Shown here piece by piece: positions 25,105-35,263 of a DNA stretch of 64,000 nt. Position 1 is the stretch's first letter, and every line of letters starts with the position of its first letter. Location: the NCBI GenBank assembly GCA_016714045.1, contig JADJNY010000015.1, positions 434,001 to 498,000 of the forward strand, given 5' to 3'. This DNA is from Planctomycetota bacterium (GTDB lineage Bacteria > Planctomycetota > UBA1135 > GCA-002686595). The notes below the pieces were generated by a model that made no database searches, had not been told where the DNA came from, and was given only the letters and a program-made list of their open reading frames with translations. A program made the translations under genes and the position numbers.

Positions 25105-25300
25105 CGGGGGAGCGCGAACCTGGAGTGGGCGCGGCGCACGATTCGTCTGGCGTTCTCGGTTTTCTTCGACCCCGGGCGTCCGATGGCCCGGTCGGGAGCG
25201 TACCGCGTGGGTCGACCCACCCGTGAACGATCCGGTCCTGGCGGATCGCTTCCGGGCCCAGGTCCTTGTCCGTCCATCGCGTCTCGGCGACGCTCTTCGG

Positions 25301-26954
25301 ATGCTCACTCGCCACCGTTCCGCCCTCGGACTGCTCGTGACCCCCCTCGCCCTGCTCGCGGGCTTCGCTTCGAACTCGCGCGCAAGCTCCCAGCACGGCG
25401 AAACCCGTCGACACGGCTCCGGCGAAGCCCGCCGACGACGAACCGCGCGGCCTGCGCGTGAACGACGCGGCCGCGACGCCGGGCTACACGCTGCTCGCGC
25501 CGCTCAACTCGAAGTCGATCTACCTCGTCGACGCGAAGGGCGAGGTCGCGCACACGTGGACCACGCAGTACGCGCCGGGCGGCGTCACGCGCTTCCTCCC
25601 GAACGGCCACGTGCTGCGCAGCGCGCAGGTGCCCGAGCCGAAGCGCTTCCACGGCGGCGGCATCGCGGGCCGGATCGAGGAGCTCGACTGGGACGGCAAC
25701 GTCGTGTGGTTTTACGAGCTCGCGGACGAAGAGCGCATCCTCCACCACGACTTCGACGTGCTCCCGAACGGAAACCTCATCTGCATTGCGTGGGAGTACC
25801 ACTCGCCCGAGGAAGTGCGCGCGCACGGCCGCGCGCCGAAGTTCGTGAACGAAGAGGGCCTCTGGACCGACGTCCTGATCGAGGTCGCGCGCAAGAGCCC
25901 GAACGGCGGCGAGATCGTGTGGACCTGGCGCAGCTGGGACCACCTCGCCCAAGACGTCGATCCGAAGGCGCCGAACTACGGCGACATCGCGAGCTTCCCC
26001 GGGCGCCTCGACCTGAACGCCGACCACCGCTACCTCCCGAAGGAGAGCGACGAGGACCGCGAGAAGCGCGAGGAGCGTGAACGCCAGATGCGCGGCCTCG
26101 GGTACGTCGGCGGCGGCGACCCCGACGAGCCCGACGACGCGCGGCACGATCGATCCAAGAAGCCCGCGGACGGCAAGGACGCTCCCGCGAAGTTGCCCGC
26201 GGACGGCGCCGATGCGCCGAAGGGCGCGCCCGCCGACAAGAAGGACGGCGCCCCGCCCAAGCCCAAGGGCGAGATCGGTGCGGACTGGATGCACTCGAAC
26301 TCGGTCGCGCACCTCGCGGCGCACGACCTGCTCGTCGTGAGCTCGCCGCACCTGTGCGAAGTGTTCGTGCTCGACCACTCCACGACGACGGCCGAAGCGG
26401 CGACCGAGAGCGGCGGCCGGTGGAAGCGCGGCGGCGCGCTCCTCTATCGCTACGGGCACGCGCGCAACTACGGCCGCGGCGACGCGACGTCGAGGAAGCT
26501 CTTCTACCAGCACAACCCGACGTGGCTGCACACCGCGGACGCGAACGAGCTCCGCCTGCTCGTGTTCAACAACGGATCGAAGCGGCCGGGCAAGGAGTAC
26601 TCGAGCGTCGACGAGCTCGTGCTCCCCTTCGACCCGAAGCAGGGCTTCACGCGCGCCGCCGACGCCGCGTTCGGACCGACGGAGCCCGCCTGGAGCTACA
26701 AGGACGAGGAGCGCTTCTTCTCCGCCTTCATCTCGGGCGCGCAGCGCCTCCCGAACGGCAACACGCTCGTCTGCGAAGGCGCCAAGGGCCGCGTGTTCGA
26801 AGTGACGCGCGGCGCGAAGGTCCTGTGGGACTACTGGAGCCCGCTCGGCGGCGACATCGAGCCCGCGAAGCACGGCGGCAAGGCGCCCCCGAAGGCGCTC
26901 TTCCGCGCGGAACGCATCGCGCCGGACCATCCGGGGCTGCGCGGGAAGCTCTGA
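25301..26954 (+). CDS. Arylsulfotransferase-like exported protein, signal peptide out of frame
   Basis: The main frame (to 26954, about 500 residues) is a beta-propeller protein of the arylsulfotransferase (ASST) type: TPGYTLLAPLNSKSIYLVDA, GEVAHTWTT, LPNGHVL, GRIEELDWDGNVVWFYE, ILHHDFDVLPNGNLICI, WMHSNSV and RLPNGNTLVCEGAKGRVFEV. Conserved His residues and the 'LPNG' repeats fit. A signal peptide MLTRHRSALGLLVTPLALLA with ATG at 25301 is in another frame. Adding one GC in TCGCGCGCAAG (about 25376-25386) joins it as SNSRAQAPSTAKPVDTAPAK. Otherwise translation would start at GTG 25458 with no export signal. A Lys/Asp/Ala/Pro-rich insert (about 26110-26280) follows RGLGYVGGGDPDEPDD. Confidence 0.75.
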
Positions 26955-27049
26955 ACGCGGCGCGGGCGGCGCACGAGCGCGTTGCGTCACGTGCACGAAG
27001 TCGGCGATGCGGCCGGAGCGGCTCGACGAGCTCGGCCGACGCCCTGGAA

Positions 27050-27075
27050 GGAGCGCGCAACGTGCTGCGCGCTCC
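27050..27075. terminator. Hairpin between convergent genes
   Basis: GGAGCGCGCA at 27050-27059 pairs with TGCGCGCTCC at 27066-27075 across a 6-base loop. It is placed between the arylsulfotransferase-like gene and the convergent LamG gene. No T-run. Confidence 0.55.
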
Positions 27076-27123
27076 TCGATGACTGGGAGGAAGCGCGAGA
27101 CTCGTCGCGGCGCCGGGGTGCGG

Positions 27124-28860
27124 TCAGGGGATCCAGTTGACTCGAATCGCGTTCGTCAAATTGAACGTCTCGACCGTGCAGAACGCTGCCGAGTTGCGGT
27201 ACCGAGCCTGGTAGTAACGCACCGCTCCGGGAGTCACGAGTCCGCGGACGGAGACCGTCGGCGAACCACTGCTCGGGTACGTCGCCTCGCCGGCAGACGC
27301 AGCGCGCGTCCCCAGTCGGACGAGGTTGCCGAACAGGCAACGGATTCCATCGCCGAAGGGCTCGCCCAGTCCGCCATTCACGACGGCGTCGTACTGGAAG
27401 AAGAGCGTCGGAGACGTGGCAGGCAGGCTCGACGCCGTGAGCAGGAAGGTGTCGGCGGAAACACGCGCGACGCCGCTACCACGCAAGAGCCCGCCCTCGG
27501 GGTTGGTCGAACTCGCACAGCCGTGGCCCGGCGCGCCCTTGTTGCTGCACGGGCACGGCGTGCCGAAGCCATCACCGAAGCAGAACGACTCGTAGTTCTC
27601 GCACGCGTCCAGGATCCCGTTCGCGTTCGCGTCATTGGCCGGACCGGGGACGTCGGGAAGACCATCGCTGTTGCAGTCGAAGAAGAGCACCGGCTGCGCG
27701 TCGTCGACGGGAAACGATGGCGTGCCGACGCTCGAGACCGTGAAGGCACCCGCGCTGCTCGAGTTCGCGCCGTCGAACTCGAAGTACGCCGCGGCGCCGA
27801 GGTAGGGCGGTGAGCCAGAGCCGTTGAACTCCTTGCGCGAGGCGATGCTGCGGATCTCGCCCTGGCCCAGGCTGCGATTCCAGAGCCGCACGCGCTCGAT
27901 GCGTCCGTGAAACGGGCTCGCGACTTGGCCCAGGCCCGCCGCGTTGTTGCGGAGGTGGGCGCCGATGGCGAGGTCCGTCGTCCCTTGGTGCATGGGGCCG
28001 ACACTCGCACGGTCCGCCATCAGAACGCCGTCGAGGTAGATGCGACGTCGAGCGTTGTCGAAGGTGCAGGCGACGTGGTGCCACACGAGCGGGAGCACGG
28101 CGCCGCCGCTGAACGCGTGATACGTGTTGTCGGCCTGGTTGTCGGTGCGGGACAGCCCGAACTGCACCTGTCCGTCGGGGAGCACGCCGACGAAGAACGA
28201 ACGGTCGTCGACTCCCGCGTCGCCCCACTTGCTCACGAGAGTCTCGTCGGCACCGAGCGCGTCGACGCGGAACCAGCAATCGACGCTCATCGCGGTCGTG
28301 AAGTCCAGCGCGGGTGCGTCGGCGACACGAATCCAGTTCGTTCCGGTCAGCGCGAGGACGCGGTTCCCGACTGGCGAACGGACGCTGTACACCACGGGGA
28401 CGACCACGGACGCGTTGCAGCACTGATCCCACAGCCTGTAGCGGATCGAGTCCATGATCCCGCCCCAGTTCGAGGCGTTCGAGAAGAACGTCTGCAGCGT
28501 CACGGTCGTGAAGGGCAACTGCGTCGGCAGGTGGAACATGCTCGAGAAGCCATGCTGCGGACCCGTGACGATCTCCACCGTGGTGACGCGGTTCGACTCG
28601 TTGATGAAGGCCTGTTCGTTGCCGTTCCCGAACCCGTCATTCAGCGCGACGGGGAACTGCGTGCCGGAGGACGTGGTCGTCAACTGGAGAATGAAACTGT
28701 CGGGCTGCGGCGCCATGAGGAAGGACGTGTCGGGGATGCCGTCGCAGTTGCAGTCCCCGGGGCAGGCCGGGACGCATTGAGCTAGAGCTCGATGTGCTGC
28801 ACACGTCGCGAGCACGAGAATCCAGACGAAGGCACGAACGCAGTCTTTGGTTCGTCGCAT
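27124..28860 (-). CDS. Secreted LamG-domain protein with CPC-GC C-terminal domain
   Basis: A 578-residue exported protein. It has a signal peptide (FVWILVLATCAAHRALAQ), a short Cys/Asp segment (CVPACPGDCNCDGIPD) like a dockerin or EF-hand loop, and a LamG/concanavalin-type domain at about residues 170-345 (WFRVDALGADETLVSKWGDA; VWHHVACTFDNARRRIYLDG; RIERVRLWNRSLGQGEIRSI). A second calcium-loop segment follows (DCNSDGLPDVPGPANDANAN). The C-terminal ~150-residue domain contains FGTPCPCSNKGAPGHGCASS and ends YYQARYRNSAAFCTVETFNL and TNAIRVNWIP. That last domain recurs in the gene at 56521-57651. The function is unknown; likely cell surface or extracellular. Confidence 0.75.
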   Translation of the reverse strand: MRRTKDCVRAFVWILVLATCAAHRALAQCVPACPGDCNCDGIPDTSFLMAPQPDSFILQLTTTSSGTQFPVALNDGFGNGNEQAFINESNRVTTVEIVTGPQHGFSSMFHLPTQLPFTTVTLQTFFSNASNWGGIMDSIRYRLWDQCCNASVVVPVVYSVRSPVGNRVLALTGTNWIRVADAPALDFTTAMSVDCWFRVDALGADETLVSKWGDAGVDDRSFFVGVLPDGQVQFGLSRTDNQADNTYHAFSGGAVLPLVWHHVACTFDNARRRIYLDGVLMADRASVGPMHQGTTDLAIGAHLRNNAAGLGQVASPFHGRIERVRLWNRSLGQGEIRSIASRKEFNGSGSPPYLGAAAYFEFDGANSSSAGAFTVSSVGTPSFPVDDAQPVLFFDCNSDGLPDVPGPANDANANGILDACENYESFCFGDGFGTPCPCSNKGAPGHGCASSTNPEGGLLRGSGVARVSADTFLLTASSLPATSPTLFFQYDAVVNGGLGEPFGDGIRCLFGNLVRLGTRAASAGEATYPSSGSPTVSVRGLVTPGAVRYYQARYRNSAAFCTVETFNLTNAIRVNWIP

Positions 28861-29120
28861 GGGAACACCTGATCGAAACGGAAGGAGGGGTCGAATTCTG
28901 CGCGGTCGACCCGCTGAAACCCGCGCACGGGGAAGTTCGAGAGAGTATAGGGGGAGTCGCGGGAACCAGGGCGATCCGCTGGCCGAGCATCGGGACCGCC
29001 CTCAACCGAGGGGAACGACCAGCCCGATCGAATGCGGACCACGGCACTCACCCCCCAACGTGAGAGTCGAATTGCCGCACGGGTCCTCGTTGCTCGACCA
29101 ACGCCGCGACGAGGCCGAAC

Positions 29121-32100
29121 TCACCGTTCGAGCGCGCGCGCTGGTCGCACACCTACGAACTGCAGCCGCGCGGAGGGCGCGTTGAACACGCGCTGCGTCG
29201 ACCGCGCGTAGTCGGGTCCCCCATCCCACCCTCCTCCGCGAAGCGCCCGCAGCCCCGCGTCACCACCCAAGCGCTCTCCGTCCTCAGCTCGAACGGGCTC
29301 GGAGTAGCTCGCATGGGCGTCGCGACACCACTCGGACACGTTGCCCACCGTGTCGTGCAGCCCGAACGCATTGGGATCGAAGCTGCCCACGGAGCAGGGA
29401 ATCGACTGCCCGTCGTCGACGGAGCGCTCGTGGTCGATGGTTCGGTCTGGGTGCGCACGCCAGAGCGCCGCATCAGCGATGTTGCCGGCGCGACCGAGCT
29501 CATGAATCGAATCTCCGGTCCACCACGCGGTCGCCTTGCCGGCGCGGGCTGCGTATTCCCACTGCGCCTCGGTCGGCAGCACGAGCCCGACCCGCGAGAG
29601 CGCAGCCACGGCCTCGTCCCAAGTCACGCTCTCGACGGGATGATCGTCTGCACCGCCTCGGCCGGGCCCATAGGTGCTCGGGTTCTTGCCGGTGAGCGCC
29701 GACCACTGCGCCTGAGTCAGCTCGTGCTTGGCGATGAAGTAGGGATCGAGCGCGACGAGGTGGGGCCAGGCACGGTTCGCGCGGCGGATGCGCTCCGCCT
29801 CCTCCTTGGGAAGCTCGTCGAGCGATGCGTCCTCGCCCATGGTGAACCGAGCCCCGGGCAGGAGCACGAGCACGATCGCGGCGTCGGGCTCGCGCTGCAA
29901 CTCGCCACCCGTCGATCGCGATGGAACCACTCCTGTGCCGAGAACCGCGAACTCCCAGAGTCCCGAGCGCGGATCCGAACCCAAGGGGAGAAGCCCCGTT
30001 TGAGTTCGGAGAAGGAGCCCCTCGTACAGCGGCGTGCGCGCTCGGTCCTGCAGCGCCGCTCGAGCGAGCGCCCAGGCCTCCTCCTCGGCCCGGGTGTCCC
30101 GCGGCGGAGCACGTTGGATGCGTTCGAGCCGTTGAGTGATGTTCGCGATCGAGCCGGTCGCCTCCGCCGGGCCAGACAGGCCGCGCAGCGCTGCGATGAG
30201 CTCGACGAGACGCTCATGCTCGACTCGATCGCGATCGTCCTCGAAGCGCAGGCGCGGGTTCGCCTGAAGCTCCGCGCGCAATCGAGCCAGCGCCGCGTCC
30301 TGAGCTGCGAGCGCTTCGAACTCGGCGGCAGCGGCCTCCGGTCGCGCGGCGAGTGCTGCGCGAAGCTCCGTCGTCCGCGCTGCGAGCTCGCGAATGGTCC
30401 GGGTCTGAGGAGAATCGGGGTCGGACTCGGACACAGGATCGGCGGTCGCGCGCGAGCGGAGCGCGGCCTCCCGCTCGACGAACACAGGCCCCCGTTCGGC
30501 GAGCACCCGCGCGCGCTCGAGCCAGGCCCGCATGCGCGGCGCCGTCTCGAGGACCGCGGGCCAGAGAGCCTCGGCCTCGGCGCGGAGTTCTACGCAAGTG
30601 CGAACGTCTTCGGCCACGCGCGCGCGCTCACGGTCCGCTTCGACGCGCAAGCGCGCGCGCACCTCGCGCACACTGACCCAACTGCCGGCCAGGACGACGA
30701 CCACGAGGAGCGCGTAGCTCGCAGCCAACTTGCGATTGCGGTCCAACCACTTGCGCAAGACGTAGAGGGGAGTCGGAGGCACCGCGGAGATCGGGCGGCG
30801 CTCGAGAAACGCCTGGAGATCGTCCGCCAGCGCTTGTGCGGACTCGTAGCGCAGCGCCGGGTCCTTGTCGGTCGCCTTGCGCACGATCGTGGCCAATTCG
30901 CGCGGCACGCCAGCCACCATGGTCTCGAGCGGGACGGGCTCCCTTCGCAGGATCTGCTCGATGAGCCGCGCCTCCGTGTCGCCGTCGTGGAAGGCACGGC
31001 CCGAGAGGAGCTCGTACAGAACGGCTCCGAGCGAATAGACGTCCGTTCGCCGGTCGACGGAGAGCAGGTTGCGCTGCAATTGCTCCGGCGACATGTACCG
31101 CAGCGTTCCGAGGAGGTGACCGCGATCGCGAGTGAGGCTGAGCTGCGCTCCCTCGAGCATCGCAAGGCCCAGGTCCATCACCATCGCACGCCCGTGGGGC
31201 ATCGAGACGCGGACATTCGCGGGCGAGATGTCGCGATGTACGATGCCGCGCTCGTGAAGGTGCTGCACCGCGAGGACGGCGTCGCGGAAGAGGCGAGCGC
31301 AGTCTCGGAACCGATCGCCGCTCGCGGGCAGGTCGATGGGCCGCTCGGGAATCCGCAAGGGCTGGTCTGGGTGCTCGCGCTCCTCCGTGCGCGCTTCTTG
31401 CCATGCACTCGAGACCGCGCGCGGGAGGTCGCCCGTCTTCGACAGAGCCGTCCCCACGCGTCCGAGGTCCGCCCCTTCCACGTACTCCATCGCGTAGTAG
31501 AGGACGCCCTCGTGCTCGCCAGACGCCAGGATCTTCACGACGTTGGGATGTTCGCAACGCGCGAGCGCTTCGATCTCGCGCTGGAAGCGCGCCATCGCAA
31601 GGGCGTCCCTCCGTGCGTGCGCCCCTAGCCGTTTGAGCGCGACCAAACGCCCGAGGCTCTCCTGCCGTGCGAGATGCACGGTGCCCATGCCGCCCTCTCC
31701 CAGCTTTCCGAGCAATCGGAAGCCGGCGAAGGACTCGGACCCGCTCTCCTCGACGTCGCTCCGAGTCGTTGGCGCGGTCGTGACGTTCGCGAACAAACCG
31801 GTGACTTCCGCGTGCAGGCCGGCGAGCTCCGCTTCGAGCTGCTGGCCGCGCAAGACCTCGCCGGAGGCGTAGTCGATGAACTCCGCGCGACGCGTGAAGG
31901 ACTGAAAGCACCAGAGCCGTTCTCGGCGCTCTTCGTACACGAGCCACGGGTGCAGCGCGCGCGCGCGGCACTTCGAGCGCAGGTAGAGCCGGCGCGGCAG
32001 GATGTCGTCGGCCGCCGGGCTGCCCAAGGGTTCTTCCACGATGGGCGTTTCGCTCGAGAGATCGAGCCAGCGCACGCGCCGCGCCCCATCGCGATCGACG

Positions 32101-32618
32101 AACACCGACTCCGAGTATCCGAGGTGCGAGCCCGGCTCGAGGAAGAGCCCCTGCTCCCACGCCGCGTCCAGTCCGTCGATCAGCTTGCGTGCGGCGCGCG
32201 CGTAGAAGGCCTCGTCTCGCGCGCTACCGTGCCCGATGACACGATTGCGGTAGGCGACCAGCGCGTCGAAGAGTTCGCGCGCCGTGGTGGAGCGCGGCGC
32301 CCCCACGGCATCGAAACCGGCTTCTCGAAAGAGCTGCAGGGCCTCGAGCAGTGCGGTGTCCGTGATCGACGCCGATCCCGCCGCCAGCGCACGAACCCAG
32401 TGCCCCAAGGTCGCGTGCCGGAGCTCCTCGGGCACGAAGCGCCCGTGCGCAGCGACGGCGAGACGCACGGACACCTCCCACGCCCAGTAGGCCGTGTTGT
32501 GCGCGAGCGCAGGCGAGGCTGCGTTCGTGCTCCGTCGACGGAGCCGTGCAACGGGAAGCGGCCATGCCGCGGGGGGCAGCGAACCGTGGCGATCGGGGTC
32601 CATGGGAAGGAGCGTCAT
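29121..32618 (-). CDS. Membrane Ser/Thr protein kinase fused to FGE/SUMF1 domain
   Basis: An 1165-residue protein in four parts. Residues 1-280 form an N-terminal helical domain with AHNTAYWAWEVSVRLAVAAH and LVAYRNRVIGHGSARDEAFY, the latter carrying an R-x-R-x3-H pattern like HEPN domains. Residues about 300-620 are a Hanks-type kinase (GKLGEGGMGTVHLAR, VALKRL, GIVHRDISPANV, DLGLAM in place of DFG, GTLRYMSPEQL). A membrane helix at about 638-660 (YALLVVVVLAGSWVSV) is followed by a long helical, probably coiled region. Residues about 905-1160 are a formylglycine-generating-enzyme-like domain (AKHELTQAQWSALTG, LPTEAQWEYAARAG, GLHDTVGNVSEWCRDA, RALRGGGWDG). The combination is known in planctomycetes. 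ATG at 32603 is an alternative start. Confidence 0.85.
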   Translation of the reverse strand: MTLLPMDPDRHGSLPPAAWPLPVARLRRRSTNAASPALAHNTAYWAWEVSVRLAVAAHGRFVPEELRHATLGHWVRALAAGSASITDTALLEALQLFREAGFDAVGAPRSTTARELFDALVAYRNRVIGHGSARDEAFYARAARKLIDGLDAAWEQGLFLEPGSHLGYSESVFVDRDGARRVRWLDLSSETPIVEEPLGSPAADDILPRRLYLRSKCRARALHPWLVYEERRERLWCFQSFTRRAEFIDYASGEVLRGQQLEAELAGLHAEVTGLFANVTTAPTTRSDVEESGSESFAGFRLLGKLGEGGMGTVHLARQESLGRLVALKRLGAHARRDALAMARFQREIEALARCEHPNVVKILASGEHEGVLYYAMEYVEGADLGRVGTALSKTGDLPRAVSSAWQEARTEEREHPDQPLRIPERPIDLPASGDRFRDCARLFRDAVLAVQHLHERGIVHRDISPANVRVSMPHGRAMVMDLGLAMLEGAQLSLTRDRGHLLGTLRYMSPEQLQRNLLSVDRRTDVYSLGAVLYELLSGRAFHDGDTEARLIEQILRREPVPLETMVAGVPRELATIVRKATDKDPALRYESAQALADDLQAFLERRPISAVPPTPLYVLRKWLDRNRKLAASYALLVVVVLAGSWVSVREVRARLRVEADRERARVAEDVRTCVELRAEAEALWPAVLETAPRMRAWLERARVLAERGPVFVEREAALRSRATADPVSESDPDSPQTRTIRELAARTTELRAALAARPEAAAAEFEALAAQDAALARLRAELQANPRLRFEDDRDRVEHERLVELIAALRGLSGPAEATGSIANITQRLERIQRAPPRDTRAEEEAWALARAALQDRARTPLYEGLLLRTQTGLLPLGSDPRSGLWEFAVLGTGVVPSRSTGGELQREPDAAIVLVLLPGARFTMGEDASLDELPKEEAERIRRANRAWPHLVALDPYFIAKHELTQAQWSALTGKNPSTYGPGRGGADDHPVESVTWDEAVAALSRVGLVLPTEAQWEYAARAGKATAWWTGDSIHELGRAGNIADAALWRAHPDRTIDHERSVDDGQSIPCSVGSFDPNAFGLHDTVGNVSEWCRDAHASYSEPVRAEDGERLGGDAGLRALRGGGWDGGPDYARSTQRVFNAPSARLQFVGVRPARALER

Positions 32619-32814
32619 TTTGCGCGGCCACCGGCCGGCACGCCACGCCCGTGGCCGAGAGGGGAGGAACTCCCCACTCCACCGGCCTGAAAGCGCGCTA
32701 GGGGCGCGGACGACCGCACCGCAGGCAGCGAGAGGCCGTTTCGACGCTCTTCGTCATGCACCCGCGTGGTTCTTCGTGGTGGCGCGGTCCCGCGAGCTCC
32801 CTACAATCCCCCGC

Positions 32815-33519
32815 ATGGGTCGACAGTGGCTGCAGAAGAAGCGTGAGATCAACGCCGGCAAGAAGGCGAAGATCACCTCCAAACTCGTCCGTGAAATCAC
32901 GATCGCCGCGAAGATGGGCGAGCCGAACCCCGCGTTCAACGCGCGGCTCGCCGTGGCGATCGAGGCGGCCCGCAAGCAGTCGGTGCCCAACGACGTGATC
33001 ACGCGCGCCATCAAGAAGGGCAGCGGGCAGCTCGGCGACACGACCGAGTTCGAGCTCGTCACGTTCGAAGGCATGTCGCCGCAGAACGCGCCCGTGATCG
33101 TCGAGTGCATGACGGACAACCGGAACCGCACCGCGCCGGACATGCGCAATCTGTTCAAGGACGGCCGCTTCGGCGCCAAGGTCATGTTCTTCTTCGACCA
33201 CCTCGGCATCATCGAGGCGACGCACGAGAAGGCCGGCCAGGACCTCGAGACCGTCGCGATCGAGGCCGGCGCGCAGGACGTCGAGCCGCTCGAGGACGCG
33301 TCCGAGGAGTCGAGCGGCGGCCGCTTCTACACGACGCCGAGTGACCTTGACGCCGTGACGAAGGCACTGCGCGACGCGGGGTGGTCCGTGACGCAGTCCG
33401 AGATGGGCTACCGCGCCAAGGAGCGCACGCCACTGACGCCCGAGCTCCGCGCCGCGCACGAGGACTTCCTCGAGAAGATCGACGACCACGACGACTGTCA
33501 CCGCATCTACACGGCCTGA
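32815..33519 (+). CDS. YebC/PmpR family protein
   Basis: A 234-residue protein beginning MGRQWLQKKREINAGKKAKI, close to the family's 'GHSKW.NIK..K...D..rgk.ftkl'. The domain arrangement is typical: KLVREITIAAKMGEPNPAFN, ARKQSVPNDVITRAIKKGSG, VECMTDNRNRTAPDMRNLF and FDHLGIIEA. Members are transcriptional regulators or, as recently shown for some, translation factors easing ribosome stalling at proline stretches. The HSKW stretch is altered to GRQW, a common variant in short-type members. ATG 32815 is chosen as the conserved N-terminus. It is divergent from the kinase gene. Confidence 0.9.
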   Translation: MGRQWLQKKREINAGKKAKITSKLVREITIAAKMGEPNPAFNARLAVAIEAARKQSVPNDVITRAIKKGSGQLGDTTEFELVTFEGMSPQNAPVIVECMTDNRNRTAPDMRNLFKDGRFGAKVMFFFDHLGIIEATHEKAGQDLETVAIEAGAQDVEPLEDASEESSGGRFYTTPSDLDAVTKALRDAGWSVTQSEMGYRAKERTPLTPELRAAHEDFLEKIDDHDDCHRIYTA

Positions 33520-33742
33520 CGCGCTCGCCGTCTCCCCGAGGACCGGACAAGGCCGTAGAGGGCGGGCAAGGAGAGCGCACTCACCCTCGCGACGCTGCGC
33601 ACAGCGGAGGCGAAGCCGCCCTGGTCGTGTACGATCGCGGGCCGAGCGGCGTCGTCGCGCGTGCGGCGGGCCGGAGCTCGCGCGCGGGGCGCAACGAGCT
33701 CGGACGTCGCTCGCATCGATCCCGCGCCGAGAACCGACCGCG

Positions 33743-35137
33743 ATGACCCTGCACCGCACCGTCACGAAGGAGCTGCTCGAGAAGTACGCGACGTCCGCGC
33801 CGCGTTACACCTCGTACCCGACCGCCGTCGACTGGTCGAAGGACTTCGACCCGCGGCGCTACCCCGAGCTCCTGCGGAAGGCGGTGACGAAGGACGAGCC
33901 GCTCTCCGTCTACGTGCACCTCCCCTACTGCGCGGAGCTCTGCCTCTACTGCGGCTGCAACGTCGTCATCTCGCGCAACCAGGACCGCATGTCGGCCTAC
34001 GTCGACCGGCTCGTGCGCGAGTTCGAATTCGTCAAGGCGAGCGGTATCGGCCGGCGGCCCGTGCGTCAGTACCACTGGGGCGGCGGCACGCCGACGCAGC
34101 TCTCGCTCGCTCAGATGGAGCGCGTGCAGAACGCGTTCGAGGACACGTTCCACCTGGCGCCCGACGCCGAGGTCGCGATCGAGGTCGATCCGCGCGTCAC
34201 GACGCGCGAGCAGATCGGCTGGCTCGCCGGCCGCGGATGGAACCGCGTGTCGATGGGCGTGCAGGACTTCGACCCGGCCGTGCAGGAAGCCGTCAAGCGC
34301 GTGCAGAGCGAGGAGGAGACGCGCGCGGTGATCGACGCGGCGCGCTCGAACGGCATCCAGTCGGTGAACATCGACCTCATCTACGGCCTGCCGCTGCAGA
34401 CGCCGAAGAGCTTCGAGTCGACGGTCGAGCGCGTGCTCGCGATCCGACCCGAACGCGTGGCGCTGTTCCACTACGCGCACGTGCCGTGGATGAAGAAGCA
34501 CCAGACCGCGATGGACGTCGCCGAGGCGCCGTCGAGCGACGTCAAGCTCGCGATCTTCATGCGCTCCGTCGAGCAGTTCCGCTCCGCGGGCTACGTCTAC
34601 ATCGGCCTCGACCACTTCGCGCTGCCGACGGACGAGCTGTCGTTGGCGCTCGCGGAGGGCAAGCTGCAGCGCAACTTCATGGGCTACACGACGCGACGCG
34701 GCGGCGACATGGTGTCGCTCGGCGTGTCGAGCATCGGCGACGTCGCGGGCTGCTACGTGCAGAACTTCCCGAAGGAAGCGGAGTACCTGGCCGCGATCGA
34801 CCAGCACGGCCACGCGTGCCACCGCGGCCACGAGCTCTCCGCCGACGACCACCTGCGCCGCGACGTGATCCTGGGCCTGATGTGCAACGGCGTCCTGTGG
34901 AAGAGGGAGATCGAGCGCGAGCACGGAATCGCGTTCGACACGACGTTTGCGACCGAGCTCGCGCAACTTGCGCCCCTCGAAGCGGACGGGCTCGTCGAGC
35001 TCGCGAAGGACGCGCTGCGCCTGACGCCGATCGGCCAGATGTTCATGCGCAACGTCGCGCTGCCCTTCGACCGCTACTTCGCCGCGCGCAAGTCGCGCGG
35101 CGACGAGTCGAAGACGACGTTCTCGAAGACGCTGTAG
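33743..35137 (+). CDS. hemN: Oxygen-independent coproporphyrinogen III dehydrogenase HemN
   Basis: A radical SAM enzyme that oxidatively decarboxylates coproporphyrinogen III to protoporphyrinogen IX. The 464-residue product shows the radical SAM motif in PYCAELCLYCGCN (C-x3-C-x2-C, plus the extra Cys typical of HemN), the N-terminal KYATSAPRYTSYPTA, QYHWGGGTPTQLS, NRVSMGVQDFDPAVQEAVKR and DLIYGLPLQT. The C-terminal HemN domain is present (YIGLDHFALP, LQRNFMGYTTR). The family length of about 460 distinguishes it from HemW. It is a single gene here, downstream of yebC. Confidence 0.95.
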   Translation: MTLHRTVTKELLEKYATSAPRYTSYPTAVDWSKDFDPRRYPELLRKAVTKDEPLSVYVHLPYCAELCLYCGCNVVISRNQDRMSAYVDRLVREFEFVKASGIGRRPVRQYHWGGGTPTQLSLAQMERVQNAFEDTFHLAPDAEVAIEVDPRVTTREQIGWLAGRGWNRVSMGVQDFDPAVQEAVKRVQSEEETRAVIDAARSNGIQSVNIDLIYGLPLQTPKSFESTVERVLAIRPERVALFHYAHVPWMKKHQTAMDVAEAPSSDVKLAIFMRSVEQFRSAGYVYIGLDHFALPTDELSLALAEGKLQRNFMGYTTRRGGDMVSLGVSSIGDVAGCYVQNFPKEAEYLAAIDQHGHACHRGHELSADDHLRRDVILGLMCNGVLWKREIEREHGIAFDTTFATELAQLAPLEADGLVELAKDALRLTPIGQMFMRNVALPFDRYFAARKSRGDESKTTFSKTL

Positions 35138-35263
35138 GAGCCGGGCTCCCGGATTCCCCGCCCCCCACCCGCGCCGAGAACCGGCCCGGGGCCGTCGGCT
35201 CCGTACTCCGGCGCCCCCCACCCGCGGGTCACGCGAGCCGAGTATCCTCGTCGGGTCGAAGCC

